The notes under the pieces: generated by a model
Told to the model about the DNA's origin: nothing
Seen by the model: the letters and a program-made list of their open reading frames with translations, nothing else
Databases searched by the model: none
In this document: positions 8,815 to 17,037 of the stretch, piece by piece
Position numbering within the stretch: position 1 is the stretch's first letter
How the letters are laid out: each line of letters opens with the position of its first letter
Origin: Mycobacterium sp. ACS1612
GTDB lineage: Bacteria > Actinomycetota > Actinomycetes > Mycobacteriales > Mycobacteriaceae
Length of the DNA stretch: 64,000 nt
Direction of reading: 5' to 3'
Assembly (NCBI RefSeq): GCF_001667505.1
Contig: NZ_LZHZ01000051.1
Span: 142,885 to 206,884, forward strand
Program-made: the position numbers and the translations under genes

Positions 8815-9489
8815 GTGGCGGACGGCGATCAACCGGGCAAGCCGAACTTGGCGGCGACCAGTTGGGCGCTGTTGGGCATGCTTTCGTACGAGTACGAGCT
8901 GTCCGGCTACGACATCCGCAAGTGGATCGACTGGAGCATGCGGTTCTTCTACGGGAGTCCGGCGTACAGCCAGATCTACTCGGAGCTGAAGAAGCTGGAG
9001 CAACTCGGATTGGTGACGTCGCGGGTCGAGAACAGCGCTGGCACCCGTAATCGCAGGCTGTACAAGATCACCGACGCGGGTCTCGACGCCGTGACGCGGT
9101 GGGCGAACGAGGCGCCGCTTGATCCGCCCGTGCTCAAGCACACCCCGCTGCTACGAGTGACTTTCGGACATCTCACCAATCCGGCCAGGCTGAAAGAGAT
9201 CTTGCAGGAACACCTCGCGTACGCCGACGAGATGCATCGCAACGCGGCCAAGGACGCGAAGTGGGCCGGCGCGGACCCGTCGTGGGCATATGCGCGAGTC
9301 GCGTTGCAGTGGGCGGAGCGCTATTACGCCAACGAGCGTGAACTGACGTTGAAGATGATCAAGGAACTCGACGAGGCGGAGGCCACCTTCCCACACGCTG
9401 GTGACGGTGGGCCGGCCAAGATCCCTTGGCCAGCACCGGAATACTGGTACGAAATCGAGAAGAAGGCCGACGCCGACGATTCCGACTGA
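8815..9489 (+). CDS. PadR-family transcriptional regulator
   Basis: A 224-residue PadR-s2/Vir-type regulator. The winged helix covers about residues 12-90 (SWALLGMLSYEYELSGYDIRKWI, then SELKKLEQLGLVTSR and a TRNRRLYKITDAG wing), followed by a long helical C-terminal dimerisation region. It is transcribed away from the hsaB-thioesterase-kstD operon, the standard position for a local repressor. A PadR-type protein is, as I recall, the repressor of the related C-19+ steroid cluster of M. smegmatis, which supports a pathway-specific role. The ligand is unknown. Confidence 0.85.
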   Translation: MADGDQPGKPNLAATSWALLGMLSYEYELSGYDIRKWIDWSMRFFYGSPAYSQIYSELKKLEQLGLVTSRVENSAGTRNRRLYKITDAGLDAVTRWANEAPLDPPVLKHTPLLRVTFGHLTNPARLKEILQEHLAYADEMHRNAAKDAKWAGADPSWAYARVALQWAERYYANERELTLKMIKELDEAEATFPHAGDGGPAKIPWPAPEYWYEIEKKADADDSD

Positions 9490-11193
9490 TTATCTCCCGG
9501 CCGCGTCGAGCGCCGCAATGTAGCCGAACACCAAACCCTGTGCGATGGTCGCGCCCGCACCGGGATAGGTGGCCCCGAATGCGTTGGCTGCGGTGTTGCC
9601 GATCGCGTACAGGCCGTCGATCGCGGTGCCGTCCTCGCGCAGCACCCTGGCGCGCTCGTCGGCGCGCAGACCGCCGCAGGTGCCGAGGTCGCTGAGCACC
9701 ATCTTCACCGCGTAGAACGGTCCCTGGTCGACGGCGCGCAGATTCGGGTTCGGCGTCACGGTCGGGTCGCCGTAGTAACGATCATAAGCACTTTGCCCCC
9801 GTTGGAAATCGGAATCCTCTCCCGCACAGGACATTTCGTTGAAGCGGGCCACGGTGGCGGCGAATTGCTCGGCAGGAACACCGATCAGGCGCCCCAGGCC
9901 CGCAATGTTGTCCGAGTGGCCAGCGATGCCCGCGTCGTACCACGCCGGGGGGATGCGCATACGCGGAAAGAGTTCGGCACCGAAGACATAGCTGTTGCGA
10001 TACTTCTGGTCGAAGACGATCCACATCGTTTCCACCGGAGTGCCTGAGCGCTCCAGCTCCAACAGCCGCTGCCCGAACGACATGTAGTCGGTTGCCTCGT
10101 TCACGAACCGCTTGCCGTGCTGGTCGACGATCAATGAGCCGGGCAGCGACCGCTCGGCCAGCATGACCACGGGCGCTCCGCCAGGCAGGGGTGCCACCGC
10201 AGGGAACCACCACGCCTGGTCCATGAGATCGATTGCGGCACCAGCCTCTTGGGCCGTTCGGATCGCGTCACCGGTATTTGTCTCGGCACCCAGACTCATG
10301 TGCTTGGCCAGCGATTCGGACTGAAATTTCCATCGCATGTCCATGCTGTGGTCGAAACCGCCCGCGGCCAGCACAACCCCCCGTCGGGCGGTCACGGTGA
10401 TTTCCCGCCCGCCCGCAGCGACGACTGCCCCGGTGACCTTGGCGCCCGCAGAGGTCAAGCGCATCAGTGCCGAATCAGTCCATATCGGAATGCCTGCCCG
10501 CAGCACGCCCGCGAACATGCCTGCGGCGAGCGCCTGACCGCCTGCGGCATAGCGCCTGCCCAGCAGCAGGCCGCCGACGCCCTGGCCCAACCGCTTTGCG
10601 ATGAGCGGAAGACCTTTGCGCGGGACCCGGGCCATCAAGTTCATCCACCGGTAGTCCGCTCCGGTCGTCGGCATCGGGATCGATGCCTTCATCACGCCGG
10701 GACGCAGCTTCGATCGGTATTGTCCGAGCACCGATGTGTTGAACGGCCTGCACTCGCAGGTGCGTCCGGCGGCGGTCCCGCCTGGCTGTTCGGGGTGATA
10801 GTCGGAGTAGTCCCGCGCCCACATGAAACGCATCGGTGTCGTGCGGGTCAGCATCGCGACCGTCTCGGCGAGATGCGTCAGGAACGCTGCGGAGCGCTGC
10901 GGTGGCGCCGTGGTGCCGACGACGGACTCGAGGTAGGTGGTCGCGTGGGCCAGCGTGTCGCCTGCGCCGCGTTCCTCGAGAATCGGAGTCGCGGGCAGCC
11001 ACAATGCGCCCCCGGACCGGGCGGTTGACCCGCCGACGTACGACGATTTCTCGACGATCAGCACCGACAAGCCCCGTTCGGCGGCCGCCAGTGCCGCAGC
11101 CATGCCTGTGCCAGAGCCGACGACGAGCAAATCGACCGTGGCGTCGCCGACGGGTGAGTCGGCGGGGATGGCGGTGGGTTGAGCAGTCGTCAC
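9490..11193 (-). CDS. kstD: 3-ketosteroid delta1-dehydrogenase
   Basis: The 567-residue flavoprotein is the most KstD-like of the three in the window: DLLVVGSGTGMAAALAAAERGLSV for FAD binding near residue 20, YVGGSTARSGGALWLP, and C-terminal FGATYPGAGATIAQG with the catalytic-region Tyr and Gly. It should insert the 1,2 double bond into 3-ketosteroids such as androstenedione or its 9-hydroxy derivative. GTG 11193 is chosen because the FAD strand follows at normal distance; an in-frame start at 11277 would add 28 residues without homology. It is divergent from kshA. Confidence 0.82.
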   Translation of the reverse strand: MTTAQPTAIPADSPVGDATVDLLVVGSGTGMAAALAAAERGLSVLIVEKSSYVGGSTARSGGALWLPATPILEERGAGDTLAHATTYLESVVGTTAPPQRSAAFLTHLAETVAMLTRTTPMRFMWARDYSDYHPEQPGGTAAGRTCECRPFNTSVLGQYRSKLRPGVMKASIPMPTTGADYRWMNLMARVPRKGLPLIAKRLGQGVGGLLLGRRYAAGGQALAAGMFAGVLRAGIPIWTDSALMRLTSAGAKVTGAVVAAGGREITVTARRGVVLAAGGFDHSMDMRWKFQSESLAKHMSLGAETNTGDAIRTAQEAGAAIDLMDQAWWFPAVAPLPGGAPVVMLAERSLPGSLIVDQHGKRFVNEATDYMSFGQRLLELERSGTPVETMWIVFDQKYRNSYVFGAELFPRMRIPPAWYDAGIAGHSDNIAGLGRLIGVPAEQFAATVARFNEMSCAGEDSDFQRGQSAYDRYYGDPTVTPNPNLRAVDQGPFYAVKMVLSDLGTCGGLRADERARVLREDGTAIDGLYAIGNTAANAFGATYPGAGATIAQGLVFGYIAALDAAGR

Positions 11194-11295
11194 GGGTTTC
11201 GACAGTAGGTCGCAAGATCGGCCATGCGGTGGCTTTTTCCCTGCCAGCGGGACGATCGCCCCCAAAGCCGGTGCCACGGTTGTAGAACCAAGGTC

Positions 11296-12435
11296 ATGAC
11301 GTTGCAGTCAGGTATCGACGAAATTCGGCATATCGAAGCCGACGCTGCTCCGGCGAGATTCGCCCGAGGCTGGCACTGTTTAGGACTCATCAGGGATTTC
11401 GGTGACGGCAGGCCGCACGCGATTCACGCGTTCGGGACGAAGCTGGTGGTTTTTCGAAGCGGGGACGGCAGGATCAACGTCCTCGACGGCTATTGCAGGC
11501 ACATGGGCGGCGACTTGACCCAGGGGGAGGTCAAGGGCGACGAAATCGCCTGCCCGTTCCACGACTGGCGCTGGGGCGGTGACGGTCGCTGCAAGAAGGT
11601 GCCCTATAGCAAACGGGTACCGAAACTGGCCCGCACTGCGACGTGGACCACGCTCGAACAGGACGGGATGTTGTTCGTGTGGAACGACCCCGAGCGCAAG
11701 CCACCGCCGCCGGATGTCACCATTCCGCGGATCGAGGGCGCGACCAGCGACGAGTGGACCGACTGGCACTGGTACACCACCGTCGTCAACACCAACTGTC
11801 GCGAGATCATCGACAACGTCGTCGACATGGCGCACTTCTTCTACATTCACGGATCGCTGCCGACGCACTTCAAGAACATCTTCGAAGGCCAGGTCGCAAC
11901 CCAGTACATGAACAGCGCGGGTCGGCCCGACATCGGCGAGCCCGGGGCGACGCGGATGCTGGGAACCACGTCGGTGGCATCGTATTTCGGGCCGTCATTC
12001 ATGATCGACGACCTGACCTACCACTACGAGGACGTCGATCACAAGACCATCCTGATCAACTGCCATTATCCGATCGACGCGAATTCCTTTGTGTTGCAAT
12101 ATGGCATCATCGTCAAGAAGTCGGCGGCGTTGCCGGAGGACCTCGCGATGGATACCGCGATCGGTCTCGGTGATTTCGTCAAGATGGGCTTCGAGCAGGA
12201 CGTCGAGATATGGAAGAACAAGGCGCGCATCGACAATCCGCTGCTGTGCGAGGAGGATGGGCCCGTCTATCAGCTCCGGCGTTGGTATCAGCAGTTCTAC
12301 GTCGACGCCGCGGATGTGGCGCCGGACATGGTGGATCGTTTCGAGTATGAACTCGACACCACCAGCCCGAACGAAGAATGGATGAAGGTGGTCAACGCGA
12401 ACCTTGCCGCGAGGACGGCTGCGGGAACCACCTGA
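11296..12435 (+). CDS. kshA: 3-ketosteroid 9-alpha-hydroxylase oxygenase component
   Basis: The 379-residue Rieske non-haem iron oxygenase closely follows mycobacterial KshA. The Rieske ligands are Cys67-x-His69 and Cys86-x2-His89 (CRHMGG, ACPFHDWRWGG), and the mononuclear iron histidines are His180 and His185 in IIDNVVDMAHFFYIH. The C-terminal DNPLLCEEDGPVYQLRRWY block is also KshA-like. It hydroxylates C9 of 3-ketosteroids; together with KstD this opens ring B. It is probably a paralogue (KshA2 type) of the KstR-controlled copy. The ATG is 24 residues inside a longer open frame and fits the family start. Confidence 0.87.
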   Translation: MTLQSGIDEIRHIEADAAPARFARGWHCLGLIRDFGDGRPHAIHAFGTKLVVFRSGDGRINVLDGYCRHMGGDLTQGEVKGDEIACPFHDWRWGGDGRCKKVPYSKRVPKLARTATWTTLEQDGMLFVWNDPERKPPPPDVTIPRIEGATSDEWTDWHWYTTVVNTNCREIIDNVVDMAHFFYIHGSLPTHFKNIFEGQVATQYMNSAGRPDIGEPGATRMLGTTSVASYFGPSFMIDDLTYHYEDVDHKTILINCHYPIDANSFVLQYGIIVKKSAALPEDLAMDTAIGLGDFVKMGFEQDVEIWKNKARIDNPLLCEEDGPVYQLRRWYQQFYVDAADVAPDMVDRFEYELDTTSPNEEWMKVVNANLAARTAAGTT

Positions 12436-12725
12436 TGACCGTCCGGCCCGACAATCGGTACGCAGACCGCCCGATGGTGCCCGTGGCATGCCACCGCTGC
12501 GGAGCATGTGTACTGGTGCGCAAGAGCAGCTGGAACCAGACCAGCGTGCAATGGACCGCCGAGGCGTCTGGGCGCTGCCTGGAACGTCGCGAGGCGAATG
12601 ACCTCGCGGCGCATTCGGCGCGGGGTCTGTTCCTGGGCTGCTCGGCGCTGAGAGAGTCGATCCTCGGCGCCGTCCGTCACGGCGAATTACCGGTAGCGGA
12701 TGAGACCGCCGCGGTGACAACGTAG
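12435..12725 (+). CDS. Cys-rich 96-aa protein coupled to kshA, function unknown
   Basis: The ATG shares its first base with the last base of the kshA stop (TGATG), so translation is coupled. The 96-residue product has Cys-x2-Cys-x2-Cys in ACHRCGACV, two further cysteines (GRC, LGC) and a basic, Trp-containing segment RKSSWNQTSVQW. This looks like a small metal-binding protein, possibly a zinc ribbon or Fe-S protein. I do not recognise a named family. The context suggests an accessory for the Rieske oxygenase (electron transfer or assembly), which is inference. Confidence 0.65.
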   Translation: MTVRPDNRYADRPMVPVACHRCGACVLVRKSSWNQTSVQWTAEASGRCLERREANDLAAHSARGLFLGCSALRESILGAVRHGELPVADETAAVTT

Positions 12726-12735
12726 CTTCGAACCC

Positions 12736-13533
12736 GTGACACGTGTTGCGGTGGTGACCGGCGCGAGCCGGGGCGCGGGACGCGGCATCGCCGCGGCGCT
12801 GGTCGCCGACGGCTGGCTGGTTTATCTGACCGGCAGAACAGTGACTGACCCTGGCGACGGCGGAATCGCGGTGCAAGTCGACCACACCGACGACCGTGCG
12901 GTTGGCGGGCTGTTCGAGCGAATCGAAGCAGAAAGCGGCCGGCTCGATCTGTTGGTGAACAACGCCGCGGCCATCCACGACGATCTGACGAATCCAAAAC
13001 CGTTCTGGCGCAAGCCGATCGAACTGGCCGATGTGCTCGACGTCGGGCTGCGGTCCGCCTACGTGGCGGCATGGCACGCCGCGCCACTGCTGGTGCGCCA
13101 GGACCGCGGCCTGATCGCGTTCACCTCCTCGCCTGGATCGGTCTGTTACATGCACGGTCCCGCCTATGGCGCCCAGAAGGCGGGCGTGGACAAGATGGCC
13201 GCCGACATGGCGGTTGACTTCCGCGGCACCGGCGTCGCCACCGTGTCGATCTGGATGGGCATCCTGCTGACCGAACGGTTTCGCAGCGCGTTCGCCGGCC
13301 ATCCTGACGCGCTCGCCGAGACCGCCAAGCACGCCGAGACCCCGGGTTTCACAGGGCATTTGATCAACGCGTTGTACCACGATCCCGGTCTCGCCGAACT
13401 GTCCGGTCATACCGTGATCGGGGCAGAGCTGGCGCTGCGCTACGGCATCACCGATGAGCAGGGTCGGCAACCTCCGTCGCACCGGGAGATGCTGGGCGCG
13501 CCGCGGACGCCGAGTTCGGTGGTCGTGCGGTGA
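12736..13533 (+). CDS. Short-chain dehydrogenase/reductase (DHRS1-like)
   Basis: An SDR of 265 residues with TGASRGAGRGIA at the N-terminus, NNAA near residue 75 and the active-site block PAYGAQKAGVDKMAADMA (Tyr-x3-Lys). The layout, including FTSSPGS and the YMHGPAYGAQKAG stretch, resembles dehydrogenase/reductase SDR member 1-type proteins. GTG 12736 follows the Cys-rich gene by 10 bp, so it is the third gene of the kshA operon. A role in keto/hydroxy interconversion of steroid intermediates is likely from context only. Confidence 0.8.
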   Translation: MTRVAVVTGASRGAGRGIAAALVADGWLVYLTGRTVTDPGDGGIAVQVDHTDDRAVGGLFERIEAESGRLDLLVNNAAAIHDDLTNPKPFWRKPIELADVLDVGLRSAYVAAWHAAPLLVRQDRGLIAFTSSPGSVCYMHGPAYGAQKAGVDKMAADMAVDFRGTGVATVSIWMGILLTERFRSAFAGHPDALAETAKHAETPGFTGHLINALYHDPGLAELSGHTVIGAELALRYGITDEQGRQPPSHREMLGAPRTPSSVVVR

Positions 13534-13536
13534 CGG

Positions 13537-14613
13537 TCAGGTCAGCTGGAAGGCGCTGAGCGGAGCCTCCTGTGGATACAGGGCCGGGCCGCCGAGGTCG
13601 TACGCGGCGTTGAGGGCCCCGATGAACTCGGCGTCATGCAGCGGGTCACTGGGCATCGCAAGCTTCAGTCCCTTGGAGTTGACATCGTCGACCATCGTCT
13701 CGATGGCCCGTTCGATCGTCAGGTCGTCGGTGCCGTCCATGTTCTTCTTCAGCTCGTCGAGATCGGCGAACACCTCGGCCGACCAGTGCACCAGGAAACG
13801 CAGTTCGTCGGTGTGATGGCGTGCGATCACGTCGTCGCCGTTCTTGAGCAGCCAGTGATCACGGTCGGCGGGGTCGCCGGTGAACACCGTGTCGAAGCGC
13901 AGGCCCGCCGGAACCTGTTGATCCAGTGGGCCGTTCGCTTCACCGCGGTGCACCATCATTTCGTTCTGCACCACTACGCCGCGGTTGTTGATCGGCGGCA
14001 GGATGCGCTGGGGGGCCTTCAGCGGCCCGTCAGGCCAGTAGGTGAAACCGCTGCCCTCGTCGAGTGAGAACCAGGTGATCACCTGCGCCATCTTGATCAG
14101 GTAATCGTTGAACAAGCCGGATTTGCCCATCACGCTGCACAGCCAGGTCGGTGCGTTCTCGTGGCGCACGCCGCGGAAGCTCGGCGAGTCGAGATGGCCG
14201 GGGTCGCGGTTGGCGCACGGGCCGTTGATGTTGAACAGCATCAGTTCCGGCTTGGCGTACTGGGCGCCCCAGTAACTCTTGGCCATGTTCAAAAACGATT
14301 CGTTGTAGAACACGTCGTGCAGTTCGGGGTAGAGCACGGCGCCGTAGTTGGCGAGATACCCGCGGAAGGTCGGGGTGAGGAACAGATCCAGCGAGGGCTC
14401 GAATCCGTCGGGGAACATGCCGCTCATCGTCGCCATCAACTCTTCGGCCGACGCGAAGTGCTGGGCGATGATCAGCTTCCACGGGCCCTGAGTGCGGACG
14501 ACTTCGAGCAGTCGCTGCTCTTGGTCTTCGGTGTAGACGTCGTCGATTTCCCGCGGCGGCGCGGCGGGCCGCAACACGTCGGAAAGCTCCATGCGCCGCT
14601 CGTCGGTGAGCAT
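13537..14613 (-). CDS. Possible Fe(II)/2-oxoglutarate-type oxygenase, unknown family
   Basis: This 358-residue protein has no motif I can assign with certainty. GPCANRDPGHLDSPSFRG contains an H-x-D pair and a later MVHRGEANG supplies a second His followed by conserved-looking arginines, the spacing expected of a phytanoyl-CoA-dioxygenase-like double-stranded beta-helix. It has no signal peptide and no membrane segment. ATG 14613 follows AAGGAGACG; the frame upstream has no support. It lies in a leftward run with an esterase and an SDR, 3 bp from the convergent SDR, so a steroid or lipid hydroxylase is conceivable. Confidence 0.55.
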   Translation of the reverse strand: MLTDERRMELSDVLRPAAPPREIDDVYTEDQEQRLLEVVRTQGPWKLIIAQHFASAEELMATMSGMFPDGFEPSLDLFLTPTFRGYLANYGAVLYPELHDVFYNESFLNMAKSYWGAQYAKPELMLFNINGPCANRDPGHLDSPSFRGVRHENAPTWLCSVMGKSGLFNDYLIKMAQVITWFSLDEGSGFTYWPDGPLKAPQRILPPINNRGVVVQNEMMVHRGEANGPLDQQVPAGLRFDTVFTGDPADRDHWLLKNGDDVIARHHTDELRFLVHWSAEVFADLDELKKNMDGTDDLTIERAIETMVDDVNSKGLKLAMPSDPLHDAEFIGALNAAYDLGGPALYPQEAPLSAFQLT

Positions 14614-14702
14614 CAATCGTCTCCTTACTCCACAGGTCCGGTTGCTCCGATTGTGGTGCGCGTCCGTTGCTCCTGCGCCCACCGTGTCCGGTGATCGGGA
14701 CG

Positions 14703-15638
14703 CTAAAACGGCAGCGGATGGTCGAATTTCGCCCGAAGAAGCCCGCACACCTCGGCGATGGCCAGCCTGCCCCGTGCGGTGGCGTCGGAGCGCATCAGGA
14801 AACCGTGGTACATGCCGGGGTAACGGGTGAGGGTGGTCTGCACCCGTGCGTCGCGCAGTCGTGTCGCGTAGCGCTCACCCCAGTCGCGGATCGGGTCGCA
14901 TTCGCCGGTGACGACGATCGCCGGTGGCAGCCCGGTCAGATCGGTGGCGTAGGCGGGCACCCGGTAGGGGTCGTGCGGCGCGCCCGCGCCGCTGTCGGCG
15001 AGGTCGTGCATGTAGATGATGTCGTCGACGGAGAGCATCGGTGCATCGGCCATCGCCGTCATCGACGGCGCGGCCATGTCGCGATCCAGGCCGGGGTACA
15101 TCAGCACCTGACAGCAGATGTCCGGCCCGTCGTGGTCGCGGGCGGCCAACGCCACCGCCGCTGCCAGCGAGCCGCCCGCGCTGTCGCCGACGACCGCCAA
15201 CCTGCCGGGGTCGACGCCGATCCGGCCGGCATTGTCCGCGACCCACGCGGTCGCCGAGTAGGCGTCGTCGAACTGTGCGGGCGGCGGATTCTCCGGTGCG
15301 AGTCGGTAATCGACGGACACCACGGTGGCGTTGGAGAGCGCCGCCAGTGTCCGGGCGAGTGGCTCGAATGAGTGGTTGGAGCCCAGAACCATCCCGCCGC
15401 CGTGGAAGTAGAGCAGCACAGGGGCCTTGGCCTGTGCGGTGGGGCGGTAGATGCGCAATGGAATGGGTCCCGTCGGGCCTGGCGCCGCGCAGTCCTCGAC
15501 GACGGCCATCACGGGCATCGTGTCAGGCAGGGGAGCGGTTTCGATCGCCTGCCGCACCGCCGCGAGCCCGCGCTGTCGCATCGGGGGGACGACCCCGAAG
15601 GACCCGACGCGCGCGGCGGCGTCGGGGTCGAGGCTCAT
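14703..15638 (-). CDS. HSL-type alpha/beta hydrolase (Lip-family esterase)
   Basis: The 311-residue hydrolase belongs to the hormone-sensitive-lipase group used by mycobacterial Lip proteins. The oxyanion motif YFHGGGMVLGS, nucleophile elbow GDSAGGS (Ser), acid in GECDPIRDWG and the histidine in GMYHGFL are all present. There is no signal peptide, so it is cytosolic. Its ATG overlaps the stop of the upstream SDR by 4 bp. Likely substrates are short esters or lactones; with Baeyer-Villiger enzymes nearby, hydrolysis of their ester/lactone products is an attractive inference. Confidence 0.82.
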   Translation of the reverse strand: MSLDPDAAARVGSFGVVPPMRQRGLAAVRQAIETAPLPDTMPVMAVVEDCAAPGPTGPIPLRIYRPTAQAKAPVLLYFHGGGMVLGSNHSFEPLARTLAALSNATVVSVDYRLAPENPPPAQFDDAYSATAWVADNAGRIGVDPGRLAVVGDSAGGSLAAAVALAARDHDGPDICCQVLMYPGLDRDMAAPSMTAMADAPMLSVDDIIYMHDLADSGAGAPHDPYRVPAYATDLTGLPPAIVVTGECDPIRDWGERYATRLRDARVQTTLTRYPGMYHGFLMRSDATARGRLAIAEVCGLLRAKFDHPLPF

Positions 15639-16495
15639 TGGTCGGCCGGTTCGAACCGGCGGCCGGTCCGTAACGCCGGAGGCCGTTGGGAGGCAAGGAC
15701 TTCGGCGCGCTCAACCATCGCTGATCCGACATACTCCGGCTGGGTCAACAGGTAGAACCGCCCTTCGGCGGCCTGCTCGAAGACAACCTCGGCGGCGGCG
15801 AGGGGGTCCATCGCGGCTGCTTTGATGTCGAGCATGGCCTCGCGCTGGGACTCGGCGGCAGCGGTGTCGCCGTCGCTGACGCCGCCCGCGGCTTCGAAGA
15901 TGTTGGACACCACTGCGCCCGGCAGCACGGCCTGCACGTGAATGTGCCGGTGCCCGGCATGCTGGATCTCGAGGTGCAGACACTCGGTGAGCGCGAGGAC
16001 AGCGTGCTTGCTCATGATGTACGGCGCCTGCAGCGGCACCACGGCGACGCCGCCGATCGACGAGAGATTCCACACCCAAGCCGGCGTGCCCGCCTCGATC
16101 ATCCCCGGCAGGAACGCGCGGATGCCGTGGAAGACGCCGCTGACGTTGATGTCGACAACGCGGTGCCAATTCTCGACGGGCGTGTCCCACAGGTATCCGA
16201 ACTGCTCGACACCGGCATTGTTGACAAGCAGCCGGACCCCACCGACCTCGCGATGGACGAAGGCGGCGAGGTCGGCCACTGCTCCGGCATCTCGGACATC
16301 GCACACGGCGTCCACGGCGCAGCCGCCCGCGCTTTGCAATTCATCACGCAACTCCGCGACCGCGTCCGCGTCGATATCGGCGAGCACGACCGTCATGCCC
16401 AGCGCGCTGGCGTGCCGGGCCAACCCGGCCCCGATGCCGTCACCGGCGCCGGTGATGACGGCGATGCCGCCGCCGAAGGTGTCGCGGGCGTTCAT
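15635..16495 (-). CDS. Short-chain dehydrogenase/reductase
   Basis: The 286-residue SDR has TGAGDGIGAGLA for cofactor binding, LADIDADAV (aspartate, NAD preference), NNAGVEQFGY and the catalytic APYIMSKHAVLAL (Tyr-x3-Lys). The region after residue 190 is longer than in minimal SDRs and ends in a basic RTGRRFEPADQ tail. ATG 16495 overlaps the SnoaL-like gene stop by 4 bp; the in-frame extension further upstream reads through that gene. It forms a tight four-gene unit with the fold-NTF2 gene and esterase. Confidence 0.8.
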   Translation of the reverse strand: MNARDTFGGGIAVITGAGDGIGAGLARHASALGMTVVLADIDADAVAELRDELQSAGGCAVDAVCDVRDAGAVADLAAFVHREVGGVRLLVNNAGVEQFGYLWDTPVENWHRVVDINVSGVFHGIRAFLPGMIEAGTPAWVWNLSSIGGVAVVPLQAPYIMSKHAVLALTECLHLEIQHAGHRHIHVQAVLPGAVVSNIFEAAGGVSDGDTAAAESQREAMLDIKAAAMDPLAAAEVVFEQAAEGRFYLLTQPEYVGSAMVERAEVLASQRPPALRTGRRFEPADQ

Positions 16496-16989
16496 TCGCT
16501 CGAAGAACTCGGCGCGGCCGCGTTCTTCGCGGCGCTGTATTCGGCGAACGGAACCGAATCCTCGGCGTCGAGCAGCACCGTCATCGATGTGAACACCAGG
16601 CCGTGTTCCGCCCGCCGGATGCCGACGTCGACGACACCACTCGATACGTCGAACGGGATGTTGTTGGTGACTTGGTTGACGTACAGGTAGAAGCGGGCCT
16701 TGGTGACCTCCCCGTCGACACCGGTGCGGAAGATGTTGGTCGCGTGATGGCGCAACGGATAAGGGTTTTCGTTGCGGTGTCGGGTGAGCCACGCCAGCGT
16801 TTCCGCGCCGCCGTTCAATTCGGCGGCGAGCAACTCCTCGAAAGGGCAGTCGCCGGAGACCGAACGGCTGAGGTAGGCCATCTCGTCGCCGATGCGCACC
16901 GCCAACTCGGCGAAGTGGCCCTGGTCGTAGTGGTACCAGAAGCCCGCAATGAACTCCTGGATCTCGGGCAGCGTGATCTCGTGGCTCAT
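16492..16989 (-). CDS. SnoaL/NTF2-like small protein
   Basis: The 165-residue protein has the length and alternating pattern of the SnoaL-like NTF2 fold: an N-terminal helix pair (EIQEFIAGFWYHYDQG), then RHHATNIFR and RFYLYVNQVTNNIP strands and a final VFTSMTVLLDAEDS strand. Members include ketosteroid-isomerase relatives and lipid cyclases, which fits a steroid island. I cannot identify the catalytic Asp/Tyr pair of a true ketosteroid isomerase. The ATG at 16989 is preferred to an in-frame start four codons upstream. Confidence 0.65.
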   Translation of the reverse strand: MSHEITLPEIQEFIAGFWYHYDQGHFAELAVRIGDEMAYLSRSVSGDCPFEELLAAELNGGAETLAWLTRHRNENPYPLRHHATNIFRTGVDGEVTKARFYLYVNQVTNNIPFDVSSGVVDVGIRRAEHGLVFTSMTVLLDAEDSVPFAEYSAAKNAAAPSSSSE

Positions 16990-17037
16990 ACATCGAGTCA
17001 ACCGCCGTGCGGTGTTACCCGGCGTAGCGGTGCCCGG

